A stretch of DNA of 61,137 bases from Pseudoalteromonas luteoviolacea DSM 6061 (GTDB taxonomy: Bacteria; Pseudomonadota; Gammaproteobacteria; Enterobacterales; Alteromonadaceae): the NCBI RefSeq assembly GCF_001625655.1, contig NZ_AUYB01000151.1, positions 1 through 61,137 on the forward strand, written 5' to 3'. The translations under genes and the position numbers were made by a program. This document shows, one piece after another, positions 50,561-59,537 of the stretch (positions are counted from its first letter, which is position 1; each line of letters opens with the position of its first letter). Under the pieces are notes generated by a model that saw nothing but the letters and a program-made list of their open reading frames with translations, was not told the DNA's origin and searched no databases.

Positions 50561-51033
50561 AGCAGCAAGTAATAAACTATTGGCAGTCGTTGAAAGAACA
50601 AGAACAAAAATTGTTGATTGTTGCTGGTGTGGTATTTGTAATTTTTGCACTGGTAATGGGAGTTATTAGGCCTCTAAACGAGGGGGTAAAAGCTGCGCAA
50701 ACGGATGTACAAAAACAAAAAGAATTACATGCTTGGGTTACCAAAAGTGTTGCTCAGCTTAAAGCCAGTGGTGGTAGCAAAGCGGTTGCGGGCAATCGTA
50801 ACCTAACTCAGTTGGTAAATAGAACCCGTGGTAGACATGGTATCCAGATCAGCAAAATGCAGCCAAGAGACAATACGCTACGTGTTAATATCGATAATGT
50901 GGAGTTTAATAAGTTGGTCACTTGGATCGATGAATTAACTAACCAACACGGTGTCAAAGTAGCTAATTTAGACCTCGGTGAAGAAGAGCAACAAGGATAT
51001 GTGCGTGTAAGTCGTTTGGTGTTAGAGATTTAA
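50557..51033 (+). CDS. gspM: Type II secretion inner-membrane protein M
   Basis: 158 residues, ATGA overlap with gspL. Short cytoplasmic part with W-Q-S-L-K-E-Q-E-Q-K, one membrane helix (about 19-38), periplasmic ferredoxin-like domain that pairs with GspL. Confidence 0.92.
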   Translation: MKQQVINYWQSLKEQEQKLLIVAGVVFVIFALVMGVIRPLNEGVKAAQTDVQKQKELHAWVTKSVAQLKASGGSKAVAGNRNLTQLVNRTRGRHGIQISKMQPRDNTLRVNIDNVEFNKLVTWIDELTNQHGVKVANLDLGEEEQQGYVRVSRLVLEI

Positions 51034-51035
51034 AT

Positions 51036-51797
51036 ATGAAAAATGCAGTTAGTATTACTCTGGTCTTTTTGTTTTCATTCATTGTATTTACAGTGATAAC
51101 TATTCCAGCGTCGGTCGCACTGCAATTAGTGCAATCGCAGATCCCTAGCAACGTTCGTTTAGGAGCTGTATCTGGCACCTTATGGCAAGGCCAAGTAAGT
51201 GGCGTAAATTATCAAAATTTGCAGCTGCATAACGTGAAGTGGGAGCTTAATGCCCTTGCACTATTGACTGGACAGCTAAGTGGTAAAGTGAACTTTGGTA
51301 ATGCTCGTGATGCCTCAGAGATTTCTGGTCGCAGTAATTTTGCCGTGTCTATGCTAGGTAACAGCATTGAACTGAATCAAGCTACATTACGCTTTAGTGT
51401 TGAACAGGCAATGAAACAAGTGAATTTACCTTTACCTGTCGACGCAAGTGGTCGAGTGATCCTTGAAGTGGCGCAATATAATAGCGGTGAACCGTATTGT
51501 GAAGCGCTTGAGGGGGACATCAGTAGCCCTGAAATTAAAGTAAAGGGTATGTCTGGTTGGTTCAGTATCGGCGACTTAAGCGGTGCGCTTAGCTGTAAAT
51601 CTGGTGATGTTGCCATTGTAGTCGAACCAGAAAACTTACTTGGGTTGCGCGCAGATGCAACGCTTGCTGACAATATGCAGTTTCGTGTTGCAGGCAATAT
51701 AAAACCGGATGCCTCTTTACCCAAAGAGGTTCACGATGCTGTGAAGTTGATGTTTGGTCGTCCTGACTCACAAGGTCGCTACCCAGTGAGCATGTAA
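51036..51797 (+). CDS. gspN: Type II secretion protein N
   Basis: 253 residues, two bases after gspM. N-terminal membrane helix (about 5-27), then a beta-rich periplasmic domain with G-T-L-W-Q-G-Q-V-S-G, the GspN hallmark. Many T2SS clusters lack N. The operon ends here without the prepilin peptidase gspO, so a pilD elsewhere must process the pseudopilins. Confidence 0.9.
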   Translation: MKNAVSITLVFLFSFIVFTVITIPASVALQLVQSQIPSNVRLGAVSGTLWQGQVSGVNYQNLQLHNVKWELNALALLTGQLSGKVNFGNARDASEISGRSNFAVSMLGNSIELNQATLRFSVEQAMKQVNLPLPVDASGRVILEVAQYNSGEPYCEALEGDISSPEIKVKGMSGWFSIGDLSGALSCKSGDVAIVVEPENLLGLRADATLADNMQFRVAGNIKPDASLPKEVHDAVKLMFGRPDSQGRYPVSM

Positions 51798-51800
51798 TTC

Positions 51801-52382
51801 ATGATGGAATTTAATTTTCAACCTGCACATCAAGAATTGTTGAACGATTACCTCAACTCACGTAGTAACGGTGCTGAGGCAATGACACTTGATACCGTGC
51901 AAGGCTTTTTATTTGCGATAGTGTGCAGCCCAGATGGGATAGAGCCAGAGCAATGGCTGAGTGAAGTAACTGGCGCTGATGAAAACGTGACAGAAGAAGT
52001 TGTTTTTGCTTTTTTGGCACTACATTACCATGTCAGTGAGCAGGTTTTTACCAGTGGTTTTAAGTTACCTTTCGAAGAAAACGCTGATTGGTCAGTGATG
52101 CATCAATGGAGCTTAGGTTTTCTATTAGGTTGCCAGAGTTACTTAAGTGTACTTTCTCAAGCGAATATCTCTGAAGAGCTCAAAGAAGCTTTAATCAGCA
52201 CTACTGAACTGTTAGGGTTTTTTAGCTTAGAGCTTGAGCAAGTGGAAGCGTACTGCCAATCAACAGGTATTGAGTTGGAAGCATTTCGCAAAGCGCAATA
52301 TGAATTGGCTGCACAGGTTGCCCCTGCCTTTGCTGATTTGATAGAGCAGATTGCCGTAGAAAGTGGCTTGTACGAAGAGTAG
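51801..52382 (+). CDS. UPF0149 (YecA/YgfB-like) family protein
   Basis: 193 residues, all helical and acidic. T-L-D-T-V-Q-G-F-L-F-A-I-V-C-S-P-D-G is the family signature, and W-S-L-G-F-L-L-G is its second conserved block. No C-terminal SEC-type zinc motif is present. Four bases after gspN, perhaps read through from the gsp operon. Function of the family is poorly known. Confidence 0.8.
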   Translation: MMEFNFQPAHQELLNDYLNSRSNGAEAMTLDTVQGFLFAIVCSPDGIEPEQWLSEVTGADENVTEEVVFAFLALHYHVSEQVFTSGFKLPFEENADWSVMHQWSLGFLLGCQSYLSVLSQANISEELKEALISTTELLGFFSLELEQVEAYCQSTGIELEAFRKAQYELAAQVAPAFADLIEQIAVESGLYEE

Positions 52383-52400
52383 CTTCTTAAATCTGTCTGG

Positions 52401-52431
52401 GATATGGCTTAACTGACAGTTAAGCCATATC
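52401..52431. repeat. Perfect 31-base palindrome between converging genes
   Basis: GATATGGCTTAACTG (52401-52415), one central A, CAGTTAAGCCATATC (52417-52431). It sits 19 bases after the UPF0149 stop and covers the last codons and stop of the minus-strand zinc-ribbon gene. T-runs are lacking on both sides, so a terminator is possible but imperfect. Confidence 0.6.
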
Positions 52432-52623
52432 TAATTCAATATACGTGCAGCCTTTTTGGCACTTTGCGTAAGCCTTTTCTCCTTCCTTAACCGCAACGTT
52501 TAACTGAATTACTTGGTCGCATTTAGAACACAAAACAGTTTGCCCTTTTGCAATTTTTTTTAGCAGTGATTTTTGCTCATTGAAAGAGCGAGCTCGAAGT
52601 TTATTAAATTGAGCTAGATCCAT
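52420..52623 (-). CDS. Small zinc-ribbon protein
   Basis: 67 residues with four cysteines, C32-S-K-C35 and C55-Q-K-G-C59, spaced for a zinc ribbon; a basic N-terminal helix precedes. Starts at the base where the upstream exported-protein gene stops (one-base overlap), so the two form an operon. Family not recognised; nucleic-acid or protein binding is only a guess. Confidence 0.65.
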   Translation of the reverse strand: MDLAQFNKLRARSFNEQKSLLKKIAKGQTVLCSKCDQVIQLNVAVKEGEKAYAKCQKGCTYIELDMA

Positions 52624-52979
52624 TACATTTCCGCCTTTTTAATGGCTTTGGCGGCTGCATCACAAATCGTTTTAAGTTTTGGGCCATAAAAATACATGTT
52701 TAGCTCATTCTCTTGGCAATAGCGTAAATGGAAAATTTTAACCTTCTCATCAGTTGCCAGTACGGTTTTTAAATACGACTGTTCTGATTCAGAAAGTTGA
52801 ATCGACTGATTGATGAGCTGTCTCGCTTGTTTTGCTGCCAAACTATATTGTGTTTCACTCGTTTCGCCTAAAGTGTCCACCCCTTGTTGCAGAAGCTTGT
52901 CTCTGGGCTCTTTGATCAGAGGGTGATCTATGGTGAATAGTGCTAGTACAATTAACACTAACAAAAGATATTTTTTCAT
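52623..52979 (-). CDS. Small exported or membrane-anchored protein, function unknown
   Basis: 118 residues. A hydrophobic N-terminal helix (4-16, L-L-L-V-L-I-V-L-A-L) serves as signal or anchor; the rest is helical and charged with two cysteines (R-Y-C near 88 and T-I-C near 106). Divergent from ccoG by 215 bases. Its stop overlaps the zinc-ribbon start. Family not recognised. Confidence 0.65.
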   Translation of the reverse strand: MKKYLLLVLIVLALFTIDHPLIKEPRDKLLQQGVDTLGETSETQYSLAAKQARQLINQSIQLSESEQSYLKTVLATDEKVKIFHLRYCQENELNMYFYGPKLKTICDAAAKAIKKAEM

Positions 52980-53194
52980 AAAGCTCGCTAATTTGATCTA
53001 TTCGACTCAATCAAAGTGACAGTGTAATAAAATGCAAGAATCAAAAGCAAGCGAAATGCTCAGGAAATATTCGTAGTTTTTGTCTTAGTCGTGCGATTTT
53101 CGGCTCGCGAACAGCGTGCTGTTGCATATAATAACCTTAGTAAATATAAGGTCACTGTAGCAAGTAACCTGTCCGAAGCGCTTAAGGAGCTTTT

Positions 53195-54622
53195 ATGGAC
53201 AATAAAATCAAAGTAAAAAACATTCCCGTCGATGTAAAAATTCAAAAGCCGGAAAACCTACAGCCAGATAGGTTTAACCCGCGTAATCGAATTTACGTGC
53301 GTGCAGTGAAAGGAATGCATCAAATTCTTCGTCAGCGAATTGGCTTTTTGGGAATGCTCGCATTCATGGCGTTACCTTGGCTAAATTACAATGGCCAACA
53401 AGCAGTCTTGTTTGACCTATTCGAACAAAAATTCAATATTTTTGGCCTAACGCTATGGCCACAAGATCTCACTATCTTGGCCTTTATACTCATGATTGCC
53501 GCATTCGCGTTGTTTTTAGTGACGACCTTTTATGGTCGGGTATGGTGTGGCTATACCTGTCCACAAACGGTTTGGACATTTATCTTTATATGGTTTGAAG
53601 AAAAGTGCGAAGGTTCAGCAAATCAGCGTAAAAAACTGGATCAAAGATCCATGGATATGGATAAACTATTGCGCAAAAGCGCCAAACATCTATGTTGGAT
53701 GGTATTTTCATTATATACCGCCATTACCTTCGTGGGTTACTTTACACCGATCCAGGCACTGGTTCCCGATTTGCTAAGCTTTTCAGCCAGCGGCTATGCT
53801 GCGCTGAGTGTTATCGTATTTGCCGTATGTACCTATGGTAATGCTGGCTGGATGAGGGAGATTATGTGCCTGCATATATGCCCTTATTCTCGTTTTCAGT
53901 CTGCAATGTTTGACAAAGACACATTTACAGTAAGCTACGACAACAAGCGCGGTGAAAATAGAGGGCCGAGAGGGAGAAAGCAAGATCCAAAAGAGATAGG
54001 GTTGGGTGATTGTATCGATTGTAAGCTATGTGTTCAGGTGTGCCCCACTGGTATTGATATTCGTAATGGCCTTCAGTATGAATGTATCAACTGCGGTGCG
54101 TGTATTGATGCATGTGATGGTGTTATGGATAAAATGAACTATGCGCGTGGGTTAATCTCATATACGACAGAAAGAAACTTGGAAACGGCGCAAAAAACCA
54201 CAAAACCCATTAGAGCTAAGCTAATTGGTTATGTGATGATTTTGCTAGTGTTGAGTGGCGCATTGGTTGCCAACATTGCAATGCGCAAAACATTTGAGTT
54301 GGACATCATTAGAGACCGAAACCAGTTATATCGAGTGAATTACGATGGCTTAGTCGAAAATACCTATACACTCAAACTTATCAACAAAGCTCAAGTTGCT
54401 CAAACGTTTACCATTTCAGTCAACGGCCTCGAACAGTTTGAATTGATTGGTAAACAGCAAGTGACAGTATCTGCTGGTTCGACGATTGATGTTCCGGTAT
54501 CGATTTCTATGGACCCATATGATTTGAAAAAGCTAGTAACTGAATTTAATTTTGTGCTTACTAGCGAGCAAGGTAACCATGCACAAATCTCGCAACCAAC
54601 TAACTTCTTCAAAGGTCGCTAG
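53195..54622 (+). CDS. ccoG: Cytochrome c oxidase accessory protein CcoG (FixG/RdxA), ferredoxin-type
   Basis: 475 residues, AAGGAG ahead of ATG 53195. Five membrane helices, W-C-G-Y-T-C-P-Q-T motif after the second, two [4Fe-4S] motifs (C-I-D-C-K-L-C-V-Q-V-C-P and C-I-N-C-G-A-C-I-D-A-C) and a C-terminal immunoglobulin-like FixG domain. Known to help copper delivery to cbb3 oxidase by reducing copper. No ccoNOP genes lie in the window, so its target may be encoded elsewhere. Confidence 0.94.
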   Translation: MDNKIKVKNIPVDVKIQKPENLQPDRFNPRNRIYVRAVKGMHQILRQRIGFLGMLAFMALPWLNYNGQQAVLFDLFEQKFNIFGLTLWPQDLTILAFILMIAAFALFLVTTFYGRVWCGYTCPQTVWTFIFIWFEEKCEGSANQRKKLDQRSMDMDKLLRKSAKHLCWMVFSLYTAITFVGYFTPIQALVPDLLSFSASGYAALSVIVFAVCTYGNAGWMREIMCLHICPYSRFQSAMFDKDTFTVSYDNKRGENRGPRGRKQDPKEIGLGDCIDCKLCVQVCPTGIDIRNGLQYECINCGACIDACDGVMDKMNYARGLISYTTERNLETAQKTTKPIRAKLIGYVMILLVLSGALVANIAMRKTFELDIIRDRNQLYRVNYDGLVENTYTLKLINKAQVAQTFTISVNGLEQFELIGKQQVTVSAGSTIDVPVSISMDPYDLKKLVTEFNFVLTSEQGNHAQISQPTNFFKGR

Positions 54623-54638
54623 CACTTCCAATTAAACA

Positions 54639-54660
54639 GCAGCCACAATTGTGTGGCTGC
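54639..54660 (+). other. Stem-loop after ccoG
   Basis: GCAGCCACA (54639-54647), loop ATTG, TGTGGCTGC (54652-54660). Strong nine-pair stem 17 bases after the stop, without a T-run. Probable 3'-end structure of the ccoG message. Confidence 0.5.
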
Positions 54661-54768
54661 GTAGCTAAAGATGTTTGCTTCATCGCACTCTTCCCTTTAT
54701 CCTAGGCTGTTAAATTTAAAGGCAGATAAGGTCATCAATCGACCTTTTTATATAAGTGGATACCTGTA

Positions 54769-55743
54769 ATGAGTGATTTTAGCTATCAAAATCTCACCCC
54801 GGATTTGATTTTGGATGCCATTGAAAGTATTGGTATCTATCCTGAATCAGGGCTGCTGCCACTAAATAGTTATGAAAACCGTGTTTATCAGTTTCGCAGT
54901 GACGTCGCCAAACGCTATGTTGCTAAATTTTATCGTCCAAACCGGTGGCGTAATGAGCAAATCAAAGAGGAGCATGCCTTCTCATTTGAGGTGGCAAAAT
55001 CGGAAGTGCCTGTCGTTTGCCCATTGGAGCGAGATGGCGAGAGCTTATTTGAGCATCAAGGCTACCGCTTTGCATTGTTTCCTAGTGTGGGTGGTCGCCA
55101 ATTTGAAATGGATAACCTCGATCAATTGGAAGTTTTAGGTCGATACATCGGTCGTCTTCACAGTGTGGCAAAACAATATAATTTTGCTCACCGTCCAAGC
55201 GTAGATACGCAAAGTTATCTGGTGCAAGCGAGTGAAGATATTTTAGCAAGCGAATGTTTGCCATCTTCTTTGCAATTAGCGTTCTCCACAGTATTAGAGC
55301 AAGTTGTGAAGAAAACGACTGAAAAGTTTATTGTAAATGATACGATCAGATTGCATGGCGATTGTCATGCTGGCAATATTCTGTGGTCTCAAGAGCAACT
55401 AATGATTGTCGACTTAGATGATTGTCGACAAGGTCCAGCAATTCAGGATCTCTGGATGATGCTCAGTGGTGACCGTCAAAATCAATCTTTGCAATTAGAC
55501 ACATTACTGGGCGGCTATGAGGAGTTCAGTGAATTAGATATGAGCCAGCTACAACTAATAGAACCGCTAAGAGCAATGCGAATGGTTCATTACATGGGTT
55601 GGTTGGCCAAGCGCTGGGAAGATCCTGCGTTTCCGCGGAACTTTTCTTGGTTCGCAACAGACAAATATTGGGAACAGCAGATCTTGGCATTAAAAGAACA
55701 ATTGGCGGCATTAGATGAGCCGGCACTAAGTATTTATCCATAA
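54769..55743 (+). CDS. srkA: Stress response kinase A (YihE/SrkA)
   Basis: 324 residues. Aminoglycoside-phosphotransferase-like kinase fold: catalytic loop H196-G-D-C-H-A-G-N and metal aspartate D215 in V-D-L-D-D. N-S-Y-E-N-R-V-Y near residue 34 is typical of YihE. Phosphorylates protein Ser/Thr and counters stress-induced death in E. coli. Located 18 bases before dsbA, the same pairing as in E. coli. Confidence 0.92.
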   Translation: MSDFSYQNLTPDLILDAIESIGIYPESGLLPLNSYENRVYQFRSDVAKRYVAKFYRPNRWRNEQIKEEHAFSFEVAKSEVPVVCPLERDGESLFEHQGYRFALFPSVGGRQFEMDNLDQLEVLGRYIGRLHSVAKQYNFAHRPSVDTQSYLVQASEDILASECLPSSLQLAFSTVLEQVVKKTTEKFIVNDTIRLHGDCHAGNILWSQEQLMIVDLDDCRQGPAIQDLWMMLSGDRQNQSLQLDTLLGGYEEFSELDMSQLQLIEPLRAMRMVHYMGWLAKRWEDPAFPRNFSWFATDKYWEQQILALKEQLAALDEPALSIYP

Positions 55744-55761
55744 AAATTAAGAGAGAAGCAC

Positions 55762-56388
55762 ATGTTAAAATCCATAAAAGTAGCAATATTGGCACTTTGT
55801 ATGCCACTTGCTGCTATGGCAGCAGACTACAAGGAAAATGTTCACTACGAGACATTGTCGGTGGAAAAAAGTAAAGCGCCACGCGTTTTAGAATTCTTTT
55901 CTTTTTACTGCCCACACTGTTACAAATTTGAAGGACCTGCAAGAGCGCTTGAAGCCAGTCTTCCCGCTGAAGTCCCTTTTGTTAAAAGCCATGTAAATTT
56001 CATGCGAGGCCTACCACCGGAGGCTCAATCTTACTTAAGTTATGCCTATATCATTGCTAAGCAGAATGGTGTGGATTCACAGGTTGTGGATGAAATCTTT
56101 AAAACTATCCATGTTCAGCAAAGCCAATTCAGAACGATGGATGATGTGAAAAAATTGCTTGCCGCGCACGGTGTGCCTGCGGAAAAGTTTGATGCGGCAT
56201 TAGCTAGTATGCCTGTGATTAGTGCTGAGAAAGCTATGCAGGATGAGCAAAAAAGGTTTAGTGAAGCAGGTGCATTGAAAGGCGTACCTAGTTTTATCAT
56301 CAACGATAAGTACATCGTTAAGATCAGTTCACTTTCCAGTCAGGCTGACTTTAATAACCTAGTAAAATATCTATTAGAAAAAGAATAG
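55762..56388 (+). CDS. dsbA: Thiol:disulfide interchange protein DsbA
   Basis: 208 residues, signal peptide 1-20 (M-A-A). Active site C50-P-H-C53 as in E. coli DsbA, cis-proline in G-V-P-S-F. Introduces disulfides into exported proteins, including T2SS substrates. AGAGAAG precedes the ATG. Followed 13 bases later by a second dsbA-like gene. Confidence 0.94.
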   Translation: MLKSIKVAILALCMPLAAMAADYKENVHYETLSVEKSKAPRVLEFFSFYCPHCYKFEGPARALEASLPAEVPFVKSHVNFMRGLPPEAQSYLSYAYIIAKQNGVDSQVVDEIFKTIHVQQSQFRTMDDVKKLLAAHGVPAEKFDAALASMPVISAEKAMQDEQKRFSEAGALKGVPSFIINDKYIVKISSLSSQADFNNLVKYLLEKE

Positions 56389-56401
56389 TTCGGAGATAAG
56401 C

Positions 56402-57034
56402 ATGTTAAAAATGATTAAAGCGGCACTTTTAGCCTTAATGCTGCCAGTAGCAGCGAGTGCTATGACATTTGAAGAAGGCAAGCACTATGAAGTGATCGCT
56501 GAGCGTGGCACAAAGAAACCAGAGGTAACCGAGTACTTTTCATTTTACTGCCCTGCGTGTAATAACTTTGAAGGTTTAATCGACCAGTTTAAGCCAAAGT
56601 TAGACGATGGCGTTAAATTTAAAAAGAGCCACGTGGATTTTGTTGGTGTGAGAGATCCAAAGCACCAAAAGATGATTGCTACGGCATTGGCCACAGCGAG
56701 TGTATTACCGCAAAAAGATGATATTGTTTCAGCTATTTTTGCTCATATTCATGCAAAGCGAGCCAAATTTAACGAGCTAGCGGATATCAAAGACGTATTC
56801 GTTGCAGCAGGTGTAGATGCGGCAAAATTTGACAAAATGTACAAGAGCTTTTCTGTACGTACCAAAGCATCAAAGATGGCAAGACAGCAAAAGCAACTTC
56901 AAGAAAAGGGTGCATTGTCTAGCGTACCGACATTTATTGTAAATGGTAAATATAAGCTGATACTTAGCAGAGAGTCTGGTGTAACCAGCCCAGATGATAT
57001 TGCAAAGCTAATAAATCACCTAGCAAGCAAATAA
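56402..57034 (+). CDS. Second DsbA-family thiol:disulfide oxidoreductase (CPAC active site)
   Basis: 210 residues, signal peptide 1-20 (A-S-A). Active site C50-P-A-C53 at the same residue number as the upstream copy, cis-proline in S-V-P-T-F. The two share overall layout, a helical insert and F-S-F-Y-C-P, so a tandem duplication is likely. The alanine in place of histidine should give a less oxidising pair, so the job may differ. GGAG before the ATG; same operon. Confidence 0.9.
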   Translation: MLKMIKAALLALMLPVAASAMTFEEGKHYEVIAERGTKKPEVTEYFSFYCPACNNFEGLIDQFKPKLDDGVKFKKSHVDFVGVRDPKHQKMIATALATASVLPQKDDIVSAIFAHIHAKRAKFNELADIKDVFVAAGVDAAKFDKMYKSFSVRTKASKMARQQKQLQEKGALSSVPTFIVNGKYKLILSRESGVTSPDDIAKLINHLASK

Positions 57035-57047
57035 TCAAATAGATAAA

Positions 57048-57077
57048 AGAAAGCCCCGCTATGATGCGGGGCTTTTT
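57048..57077. terminator. Bidirectional terminator between dsbA pair and trmA
   Basis: GCCCCGC (57053-57059), loop TATGAT, GCGGGGC (57066-57072), flanked by AAA and TTTTT. Sits between the converging genes that stop at 57034 and 57093. Confidence 0.88.
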
Positions 57078-57092
57078 CGTTTTAGACGTTGA

Positions 57093-58190
57093 TTACTTGC
57101 GTGTTAAAAACACACCCGATTCGACATGATGAGTGTAAGGGAATTGATCAAAAATAGCGATACGTGCAATGTTATGCGTTTTGCTGAGTGTTTCAAGGTC
57201 TCTTTCAAGCGTATCTGGATTACATGAAATATAAATTATATTGTCATAATTACTGACTAGCTGGCAGGTCAATTCATCCATTCCTGCCCTTGGTGGATCA
57301 ACTAAGATTGTTTGACAGTTGTAGGACTTCAAATCAATCCCATTAAGACGAGAAAACTGACGTTTACCTTGCATAGCGTCAGTAAATTCCTCACTCGACA
57401 TACGAATGATATCTAGGTTGTCTACTTTATTCGCGGCAATATTAAACTGAGCGGAATGTACTGATGATTTTGAAATCTCAGTTGCGAGGACGCGATCAAA
57501 ATGCTCTGCCAGTGCAATAGAAAAATTACCATTACCACAATACAGTTCTAGCAAGTCATTTGATAATTCACGAGATATTGATTTTGCCCAAGCAAGCATT
57601 TTCTCATTGACCTTTGCATTGGGTTGGGTAAAACTGTTTTCAACTTGTTGATAAATAAACTCTTTGCCATCAACTGATAGTTTTTCAGTAACATAGTCAT
57701 TACCGAATACGACCTTTTGTTTGCGTGCACGGCCGATAAAATCTATTTTATAGGTTTTTTGTAGCTCGTCTCTCAACGCACTCATTTCGGCTTGCCAACT
57801 TTCATCGAGTGGCTTGTGATAAAGCAAGCTAACAAGAATCTCCCCGCTTAAAGTTGATAGGTAGTCGATTTGAAATAGCTTGCGACGCAGCAATTCATTG
57901 TGGCGTAACTTATTCATCATGACTTGCATAATTTCGTTAACTAGAGGGGCACCAGGGCCAAATTCATCAACACGAATTTTAGCTTTGCTTTGCTGATCAA
58001 ACATAATGTGATAAAGATCTTCACCATCGTGCCAAACGCGAAATTCACAGCGCTGCCTATAGTGGCGCTTTTCGGAGTCATACACTTCAAGAGTGGGTGC
58101 ATTGAAGCGTGCAAACTGTGCGCTTATACGCTTTTGCTTCTCTTCGAGTTGTTGTTCGTACTGAGCGGTATCAATAGTGATCACAGCCAT
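57093..58190 (-). CDS. trmA: tRNA (uracil-5-)-methyltransferase TrmA
   Basis: 365 residues. Makes m5U54 in tRNA. SAM motif L-Y-C-G-N-G-N-F-S-I-A-L, D-P-P-R-A-G motif, and the nucleophile region I-S-C-N-P-D-T-L. Lacks the N-terminal TRAM domain and the Fe-S cysteines of RlmD, which separates it from those homologues. Confidence 0.94.
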   Translation of the reverse strand: MAVITIDTAQYEQQLEEKQKRISAQFARFNAPTLEVYDSEKRHYRQRCEFRVWHDGEDLYHIMFDQQSKAKIRVDEFGPGAPLVNEIMQVMMNKLRHNELLRRKLFQIDYLSTLSGEILVSLLYHKPLDESWQAEMSALRDELQKTYKIDFIGRARKQKVVFGNDYVTEKLSVDGKEFIYQQVENSFTQPNAKVNEKMLAWAKSISRELSNDLLELYCGNGNFSIALAEHFDRVLATEISKSSVHSAQFNIAANKVDNLDIIRMSSEEFTDAMQGKRQFSRLNGIDLKSYNCQTILVDPPRAGMDELTCQLVSNYDNIIYISCNPDTLERDLETLSKTHNIARIAIFDQFPYTHHVESGVFLTRK

Positions 58191-58351
58191 GCTAAAACTA
58201 CCTTTAAATATTGCGAGGAGGCGCTATTTTAGGGGGCGTAGAACATTTGTCCAGTGTTCGCTACCAAAATTGCACTTTTATTGTACAAATTGACTTCAGC
58301 TTTCACATATATGGCCGATAATAAACTGATAGAGTATAGCGGAGAGCAATC

Positions 58352-59464
58352 ATGAAAATCGGACAGTTGAATCAGCTGTTAAATCCAGCGATGCAGCACA
58401 AAACTGCACAAGCCAAATCGCCGATCCCGAATATCTCGATAAACTCGGACCAATATCAAGGCAATAAATCTCAAGTTGCCGCTAAAATCCTTGATGATAA
58501 GCTGGCGGAAGCTTTGGGAATAGAGAAAAAAGAAGAACCTAAAAAGCCGCTTTTTGACTTTGAGGAAATCGTTAAAAATGTACTGGGGTTTGTACAAGGA
58601 GCAATTAACAAAGCAAAAGCAGATGGTAAAGACGATGACACTCTGAAGAGTATGCTTGAGCAGGCGCGCAAAGGTGTGCAAACAGGCATTGATGAAGCGA
58701 CTGACGAATTAACAGAGTCAGGACTTTTCAATGATGATATTAAAGATGGAATTGAAAAGTCTAAAGAGGGTATTTTTAACGGCTTGGATGAATTCGAAAA
58801 AGAACTTTTTAACCCAAGTCCGCAGCATGTGGAATTAAGCGCAGCGCAATTTGCCAGTTTATCTAATAAAGCCGAATACGCTTTTACTACGGCTGAAGGA
58901 GATGAAGTAGTGATCTCTTTCAATGATGCTTACAGCCAAAGTAGAGGCGCCAGCTATTATCAAGAAGGGAATAGCCAAGGCTTTGCTTATGCAGAGAGTC
59001 AATCGAGAGAAGTAAACTTTTCTATCAGCGTGAATGGCGAGCTGAATGAAGATGAGCAAGAGGCCATCAATGCAATGATGGAAGATATCAGGGATGTCAG
59101 TGATTCATTCTTTGCTGGAGAATACGATGACGCATTTGAATTGGCACAGGGTTTAAGCTTAAACAGTGAGCAGATAACTAATTTCACAATGGACCTGAGG
59201 CAAAGTAAAACGTCAGCTGCAATCGCTCAATACCAGCAGAGCAATCCAATGAAAGAGTTAGAGCAAGCTTTTGCGCCGTTGGATAAAAGATTAGAGGGAA
59301 TCAACGAAGAGGCGAGTACTCTGGGGGTTGAGTCACAGTTACCAGATATAATGGCTTGGATGAGTGAAGGCCAACAGCGTCTTAATCAATTCCTCGATTA
59401 TGCGCAGAGCTACTTTAGCGCGCTTAACGATAAGTCAGGGTCACAAAACGATCAAATAAGTTAG
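58352..59464 (+). CDS. DUF5610-like protein, function unknown
   Basis: 370 residues, GGAGAG about seven bases before ATG 58352. No signal peptide; hydrophilic, E/Q/D/S-rich, mostly helical. Central part F-A-S-L-S-N-K-A-E-Y-A-F-T-T-A and F-S-I-S-V-N-G-E-L-N-E-D-E-Q-E-A-I resembles DUF5610/DUF5610-associated proteins of Vibrio, Shewanella and Pseudoalteromonas; the assignment is from memory. Two N-terminal segments (about 68-150) have repeating amphipathic helices. Single gene between trmA and murI. Confidence 0.65.
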   Translation: MKIGQLNQLLNPAMQHKTAQAKSPIPNISINSDQYQGNKSQVAAKILDDKLAEALGIEKKEEPKKPLFDFEEIVKNVLGFVQGAINKAKADGKDDDTLKSMLEQARKGVQTGIDEATDELTESGLFNDDIKDGIEKSKEGIFNGLDEFEKELFNPSPQHVELSAAQFASLSNKAEYAFTTAEGDEVVISFNDAYSQSRGASYYQEGNSQGFAYAESQSREVNFSISVNGELNEDEQEAINAMMEDIRDVSDSFFAGEYDDAFELAQGLSLNSEQITNFTMDLRQSKTSAAIAQYQQSNPMKELEQAFAPLDKRLEGINEEASTLGVESQLPDIMAWMSEGQQRLNQFLDYAQSYFSALNDKSGSQNDQIS

Positions 59465-59537
59465 TTAATAAAGGCATCTATTTATTTTAGCTATTTAGCA
59501 TGGCAAACTGCTGCACTTACGAAAGGGGGATGGTAGT

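Noticed and set aside
52992..53015. Possible FNR box upstream of ccoG (TTTGAT ... AATCAAA)
   Set aside because: The half-sites are too far apart for the TTGAT-N4-ATCAA pattern.
53127..53132. TATAAT upstream of ccoG as promoter -10
   Set aside because: The -35 position (53104-53109, CTCGCG) does not fit and no extended -10 TGn is present; kept only as a remark.
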